The position numbers and the translations under genes are program-made. Shown piece by piece: positions 4,468-6,807 of a stretch of 6,807 nucleotides of DNA. Source of the stretch: CAZGLK01 sp964526375 (GTDB taxonomy: Bacteria; Patescibacteriota; Minisyncoccia; JACQLN01); NCBI GenBank assembly GCA_964526375.1, contig CAZGLK010000041.1:1-6807 (forward strand), in the 5' to 3' direction. Within the stretch, counting starts at the first letter, position 1, and the number at the start of each line of letters is the position of its first letter. The notes below the pieces were generated by a model. It had not been told where the DNA came from. It was given only the letters and a program-made list of their open reading frames with translations, and did not search any database.

Positions 4468-4477
4468 AGCCAGCTAG
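4439..4477 (+). other. 12-codon open frame resembling a signal-peptide start
   Basis: From the TTG at 4439 the frame reads MKRLLLLMILAS and stops at TAG (4475-4477). A purine-rich GGAGAAAAGG (4421-4430) lies 8 nt upstream as a possible ribosome binding site. It looks like the first part of an export signal with the remainder lost, or a leader peptide after the tandem hairpins, or chance. The overlap with the -35 box of a possible khpA promoter weakens the case. Confidence 0.2.
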
Positions 4478-4497
4478 CCAACGCAAGAAAAGCTAGC
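4473..4497 (+). repeat. GCTAGC inverted repeat upstream of khpA
   Basis: GCTAGC at 4473-4478 recurs at 4492-4497. As each copy is self-complementary they also form a 6-bp stem with a 13-nt loop. ACGC (4481-4484) with GCGT (4496-4499) is an alternative pairing. It would lie at the very start of a khpA transcript; any role is unknown. Confidence 0.35.
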
Positions 4498-4534
4498 GTA
4501 GCTATTATCTGATGCAAAGAGCAGAATAGAAGCA

Positions 4535-4855
4535 ATGGCTAAGAATGCCGATCAGGAGTTCGTGGAGTTTGTGGTCAAGTCGTTGGTGAATGTACCCGAC
4601 GAGGTTTCCAGCACACGAACCGTAGACGAGATGGGGGTGTTGATAACCCTTAAGGTTAACCCCCAAGACATGGGCGTGATCATTGGCAAGCAGGGAGCCA
4701 CGGCTCGGGCTTTAAGAACATTACTGCGGGTGGTTGGCGCAAAAAACAACGCTCGCGTTAACTTAAAGATTGAAGAGCCGGCTGGCAGTGAGCGCGCCCC
4801 CCGACCCGAAAGAACGCAGTCGGTGGACGATGTGGTTGATAATCTGAAGTTGTAG
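4535..4855 (+). CDS. khpA: KH-domain RNA-binding protein KhpA
   Basis: KhpA is a small cytoplasmic RNA-binding protein with one KH domain; in Gram-positive bacteria it works with KhpB and affects cell division and mRNA levels. The protein has 106 residues: a helical start (DQEFVEFVVKSLV), strand VLITLKVNP, and the RNA-binding loop GVIIGKQGATARALR with GKQG at 51-54, then RVNLKIEEP. It is longer than the usual 75-85 residues because of an extra tail (about 83-106) with Arg/Pro and then acidic residues. The start was chosen because MAKNADQEFVEF matches the family's opening; there is no clear Shine-Dalgarno sequence (GAAGCA precedes the ATG). A terminator follows at 4879. In many bacteria it lies directly after rpsP and before rimM and trmD. 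Here the toxin-antitoxin module precedes it and murA follows. Confidence 0.92.
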   Translation: MAKNADQEFVEFVVKSLVNVPDEVSSTRTVDEMGVLITLKVNPQDMGVIIGKQGATARALRTLLRVVGAKNNARVNLKIEEPAGSERAPRPERTQSVDDVVDNLKL

Positions 4856-4878
4856 GAGTTAATTCGCTTTTTCACATG

Positions 4879-4910
4879 ACCTCCGTATCACTGCGGGGGT
4901 TTTGTGTTTT
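4879..4910 (+). terminator. Intrinsic terminator after khpA
   Basis: ACCTCCG (4879-4885) pairs with CGGGGGT (4894-4900), including one T-G pair, around an 8-nt loop. It is followed by TTTTGTGTTTT. It separates khpA from murA. The murA -35 region lies in the T-rich tail. Confidence 0.75.
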
Positions 4911-4929
4911 GGCGGCGGTTTGTTATATT
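4902..4929 (+). promoter_or_regulatory. Probable promoter of murA
   Basis: TATATT (4924-4929) is preceded by TGT, a clear extended -10. TTGTGT (4902-4907), 16 nt upstream, is a weak -35. The expected start near 4936 leaves a leader of about 150 nt before the murA ATG. Confidence 0.55.
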
Positions 4930-4935
4930 AAAAGC

Positions 4936-5087
4936 ACGAAAATAACATCGTTAAACGTTAATCGGCAACGAAACCCGTATCGTTGAGAGTAAGACGTCTG
5001 ACGTAACCGCTAGACGAAGTGGGCATCGTAACCCTTCAACGTTAAACGCAGTGGATTCTGTTTCGAATTTCGGATTTTTTATCTGAT
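4936..5087 (+). promoter_or_regulatory. Long 5' leader of murA with short repeats
   Basis: This 150-nt stretch before murA holds no gene. CGTTAAACG occurs twice (4949-4957 and 5040-5048) and ATCGT three times. CAACGA (4966-4971) can pair with TCGTTG (4980-4985), or CGTTGA (4981-4986) with TCAACG (5036-5041), so alternative folds exist. AGACGTCT at 4992-4999 is a palindrome. There is no Shine-Dalgarno sequence before the ATG. It fits no riboswitch class I recognise. Confidence 0.35.
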
Positions 5088-6341
5088 ATGTCCAAACTGA
5101 TAATAAACGGCGGAAAACCTCTGGCGGGGAAAGTAAACATCAGCGGCTCCAAAAACGCCGCTGTGGCTTTAATTGCGGCCTCGGTGTTGGCGCAAGAGAC
5201 TCGTCTATCCAATGTTCCTAGAATCAAAGATGTCCAAACCATGCTGGAAATTATTGCCTATTTGGGCGGGAGTTATAACTGGTTGGGGGAGCATGAGTTG
5301 ATTATCAGCACAGAGAAGTTGGCTAGCCGGCCTCTGCCCGACTTGGCGCGAAAGTTGAGAGCCTCGGTTCTTTTTGCCGGGCCCATGCTGGCTCGTTTTG
5401 GCCGCATGGAGATGCCTTACCCCGGCGGTGATTTGATTGGCGGGCGTTCTTTGAGCACGCATCTTAACGGCTTTAGAAAGCTGGGCCTAAAAGTGGACGA
5501 AGGTGATAATTTGTCTCTTCGCGCTGGCGAAGTCGGCAGTAATATAGTGGTGTTGGAGGAGCCATCGGTTACGGCCACCGAGAATATTTTAATGTTGGCG
5601 GCCGGTTTGGATCGCCCCGTGGAAATTCATTTGGCCGCGGCCGAACCGCATGTTCAAAACTTGTGCGAGTTTTTAACGGTCGGAGGAGTAACCATCCAAG
5701 GTCTAGGAACGCCCATGTTAAAAATCGGCGGCCGAAAATTGCCTCTGGATAAAATTGATCAGACCGTGATTCCCGACGAACTAGAAGTAAGCGCTTTTGC
5801 GGTTTTGGCGGCGGTAACCCGAAGCCGACTGGAATTGTCGCCGGTAGATTATAATTTTTTAGACGCGGTGCTGTTGCAGCTGGAAAAGATGAATGTAAAT
5901 TTTGAATCAGGGGATGGGGTTTTAAGGATAATGCCGCCGCTGTCGCTGTATCGCCCGCAGCGCATACAGTCGGGGTTGTACCCTAAACTGGTTTCCGACC
6001 ATCTGCCGCCTTTTGCGGTTCTGGCCACGCAGGCTGAAGGTGCCAGTTTAGTGCATGAGTGGTTGTATGAATCGCGTCAAAATTATCTTAGGGAGTTAAT
6101 TAAAATGGGTGCCAACGCCCAAATTTTGGATCCGCATCGGGCTCTAATTGTCGGCCCCACATCGCTTTATGGCAAGGAGGTGGCCAGCTACGACATCCGT
6201 TCGGGCATGAGCATGGTGGTGGCGGCGCTGGCGGCTCGGGGACGGACGGTAATATCTGGGGTGGAGCATATAGACCGGGGTTACGAGAAACTGGAGGAGA
6301 GGTTGAGAGGGATCGGGGCGGAGATAGTTAGGATTGAATAA
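5088..6341 (+). CDS. murA: UDP-N-acetylglucosamine 1-carboxyvinyltransferase (MurA), Asp at the Cys115 position
   Basis: MurA transfers enolpyruvate from phosphoenolpyruvate to UDP-GlcNAc, the first committed step of peptidoglycan synthesis in the cytoplasm. The 417-residue protein has the usual length and aligns almost without gaps to the E. coli numbering: K22 and N23 (GSKNAA), R91 (KLRAS), R120, E186, D304 (SDHLPPF), R330, R371 (DIRSG) and R397 (DRGYEK). The loop that usually reads PGGC has PGGD, so residue 115 is Asp instead of Cys. This exchange occurs naturally in Mycobacterium and Chlamydia enzymes, keeps activity and prevents covalent fosfomycin binding. The start matches the family's opening (MSKLIINGGKPLAG); there is no Shine-Dalgarno sequence. 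A promoter with a 150-nt leader precedes it, and an AT-rich inverted repeat separates it from trmD. Unlike most neighbourhoods, murA lies between khpA and trmD. Confidence 0.95.
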   Translation: MSKLIINGGKPLAGKVNISGSKNAAVALIAASVLAQETRLSNVPRIKDVQTMLEIIAYLGGSYNWLGEHELIISTEKLASRPLPDLARKLRASVLFAGPMLARFGRMEMPYPGGDLIGGRSLSTHLNGFRKLGLKVDEGDNLSLRAGEVGSNIVVLEEPSVTATENILMLAAGLDRPVEIHLAAAEPHVQNLCEFLTVGGVTIQGLGTPMLKIGGRKLPLDKIDQTVIPDELEVSAFAVLAAVTRSRLELSPVDYNFLDAVLLQLEKMNVNFESGDGVLRIMPPLSLYRPQRIQSGLYPKLVSDHLPPFAVLATQAEGASLVHEWLYESRQNYLRELIKMGANAQILDPHRALIVGPTSLYGKEVASYDIRSGMSMVVAALAARGRTVISGVEHIDRGYEKLEERLRGIGAEIVRIE

Positions 6342-6346
6342 TTTCC

Positions 6347-6448
6347 AATTCCTAATTCCTAATTTCTAATAAAATTACCAAATGTCTAAAAACAAATTAA
6401 ACATTTAATCATTAGAAATTTTATTGGGTATTAGTAATTAGAAATTAG
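6347..6448 (+). repeat. AT-rich inverted repeat built of 7-nt units (MITE-like)
   Basis: The gap between murA and trmD is nearly filled by one element. Left side: units AATTCCT, AATTCCT, AATTTCT from 6347. Right side: ATTAGTA, ATTAGAA, ATTAGAT to 6450. Arms pair as CTAATTTCTAAT (6359-6370) with ATTAGAAATTAG (6437-6448), AATAAAATT (6368-6376) with AATTTTATT (6417-6425), and AAATGT (6380-6385) with ACATTT (6401-6406); the first two pairings share bases at 6368-6370. It has no coding capacity. The heptamer is the reverse complement of the one inside smc, so the two are related. No T-run terminator is visible. Confidence 0.7.
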
Positions 6449-6459
6449 ATATTTTAAGG

Positions 6460-6807
6460 ATGCGTTTTGATATTGTGACAATCTTCCCCAAAATCTTTGA
6501 TTCCTATTTCAGCGAGTCTATTTTGGCGCGGGCGCAAAAGAAAAAACTGATCCAAGTTAAGGTCCACAATCTGCGGGATTATACCACCGACAAGCATCGC
6601 AGTGTGGATGATTCGCCTTACGGCGGCGGGCCGGGGATGGTATTACGCGCCGATATAATCGCGACTGCGGTCGCAAAAGTCAAAAGTCCCCACTTCGCCA
6701 AGGCTATGCGGGGCAAGCAAAAATCAAGAGTAAAGAGTAAAGTAATTCTTTTTTCACCGGCGGGGAAGAGGTTTACCCAGAAGGAGGCCCAGAGGTTGTC
6801 AAAATAT
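6460..6807 (+). CDS. trmD: tRNA (guanine-N1)-methyltransferase TrmD, 3'-truncated by window edge
   Basis: TrmD is a SPOUT-family enzyme that uses S-adenosylmethionine to methylate G37 next to the anticodon, preventing frameshifting. The first 116 residues are visible; the family usually has about 220-250. They start MRFDIVTIFPKIFDSYF and contain NLRDYTTDKHRSVDDSPYGGGPGMVL, the family hallmark, then VILFSPAGKRFTQ. The knot and the cofactor loop GRYEGID lie beyond the right edge. Between these blocks the linker (about 70-92) is a few residues longer than in E. coli and contains two tandem 7-nt repeats, so it may include inserted repeat sequence. AAGG directly before the ATG is a weak, oddly close ribosome binding site. 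No promoter is clear; the AT-rich inverted repeat after murA lies directly upstream. The rimM gene, often just before trmD, is absent here. Confidence 0.95.
   Translation, partial: MRFDIVTIFPKIFDSYFSESILARAQKKKLIQVKVHNLRDYTTDKHRSVDDSPYGGGPGMVLRADIIATAVAKVKSPHFAKAMRGKQKSRVKSKVILFSPAGKRFTQKEAQRLSKY
6674..6740 (+). repeat. Short tandem 7-nt repeats inside trmD
   Basis: CAAAAGT occurs twice in tandem (6674-6687) and AGAGTAA twice (6727-6740), with a partial third. Between them is an imperfect inverted stretch CCCC...GGGG (6688-6713) with inner GCC and GGC. All is translated, as the variable linker VKSPHFAKAMRGKQKSRVKS, and the frame is kept. Confidence 0.55.

Larger units (their letters stand above)
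4116..4534 (+). other. 419-nt gene-free region dense in inverted repeats and promoters
   Basis: No convincing gene lies between the toxin and khpA. From left to right the region holds a GC-rich hairpin (4120-4139), a nested set of inverted arms (4172-4269), a strong promoter (4287-4315), the second 28-nt repeat copy (4310-4337), two tandem hairpins with shared loops (4331-4422), a 12-codon open frame that looks like a signal-peptide fragment (4439-4477), and a likely khpA promoter (4439-4467). It reads as a repeat mosaic, possibly producing a small structured RNA. Confidence 0.7.

Overview
The window looks like a chromosomal piece from a Candidate Phyla Radiation (Patescibacteria, perhaps Parcubacteria-like) bacterium. 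This lineage call is inference. It rests on an unusually short SMC protein, a reduced and reshuffled rpsP-khpA-trmD neighbourhood with no rimM, ffh or ftsY in view, core genes that mostly lack a Shine-Dalgarno sequence, and many short repeats between and inside genes. TGA is used as a normal stop, so no TGA recoding is implied. All recognised genes are on the + strand.

Layout: 1-1980 is the 3' part of smc, whose N terminus is beyond the left edge. 2046-2276 is a small Cys/His protein with a perfect ribosome binding site, followed by two hairpins, the second a good intrinsic terminator. 2493-2702 is a small zinc-ribbon protein, possibly translated from a leaderless mRNA. 2773-3219 is rpsP (ribosomal protein S16) with an acidic C-terminal extension, a strong promoter and a terminator-like heptamer repeat just before its ATG. 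A perfect 19-bp inverted repeat covers its stop codon. 3327-3527 is a small two-helix membrane protein. 3638-4115 is a two-gene toxin-antitoxin module with a RelE/ParE-type toxin. 4116-4534 has no gene but is dense in promoters and inverted repeats, including two tandem hairpins with shared loops and different stems. 4535-4855 is khpA (KH-domain RNA-binding protein), 5088-6341 is murA with Asp at the position of the catalytic Cys115, and 6460-6807 is the 5' part of trmD.

The core genes serve chromosome organisation (smc), translation and RNA metabolism (rpsP, khpA, trmD) and peptidoglycan precursor synthesis (murA). In many bacteria rpsP, khpA and trmD lie close together. Here small accessory genes and a toxin-antitoxin module separate rpsP from khpA, murA separates khpA from trmD, and most units appear to have their own promoter.

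The least explained features are (i) a 28-nt exact direct repeat made of a promoter -10 box plus transcript start, on both sides of the toxin-antitoxin genes; (ii) the tandem covarying hairpins after its second copy; (iii) tandem repeats with a 7-nt period at several loci, two of them inside coding genes; and (iv) the hinge-poor mini-SMC.
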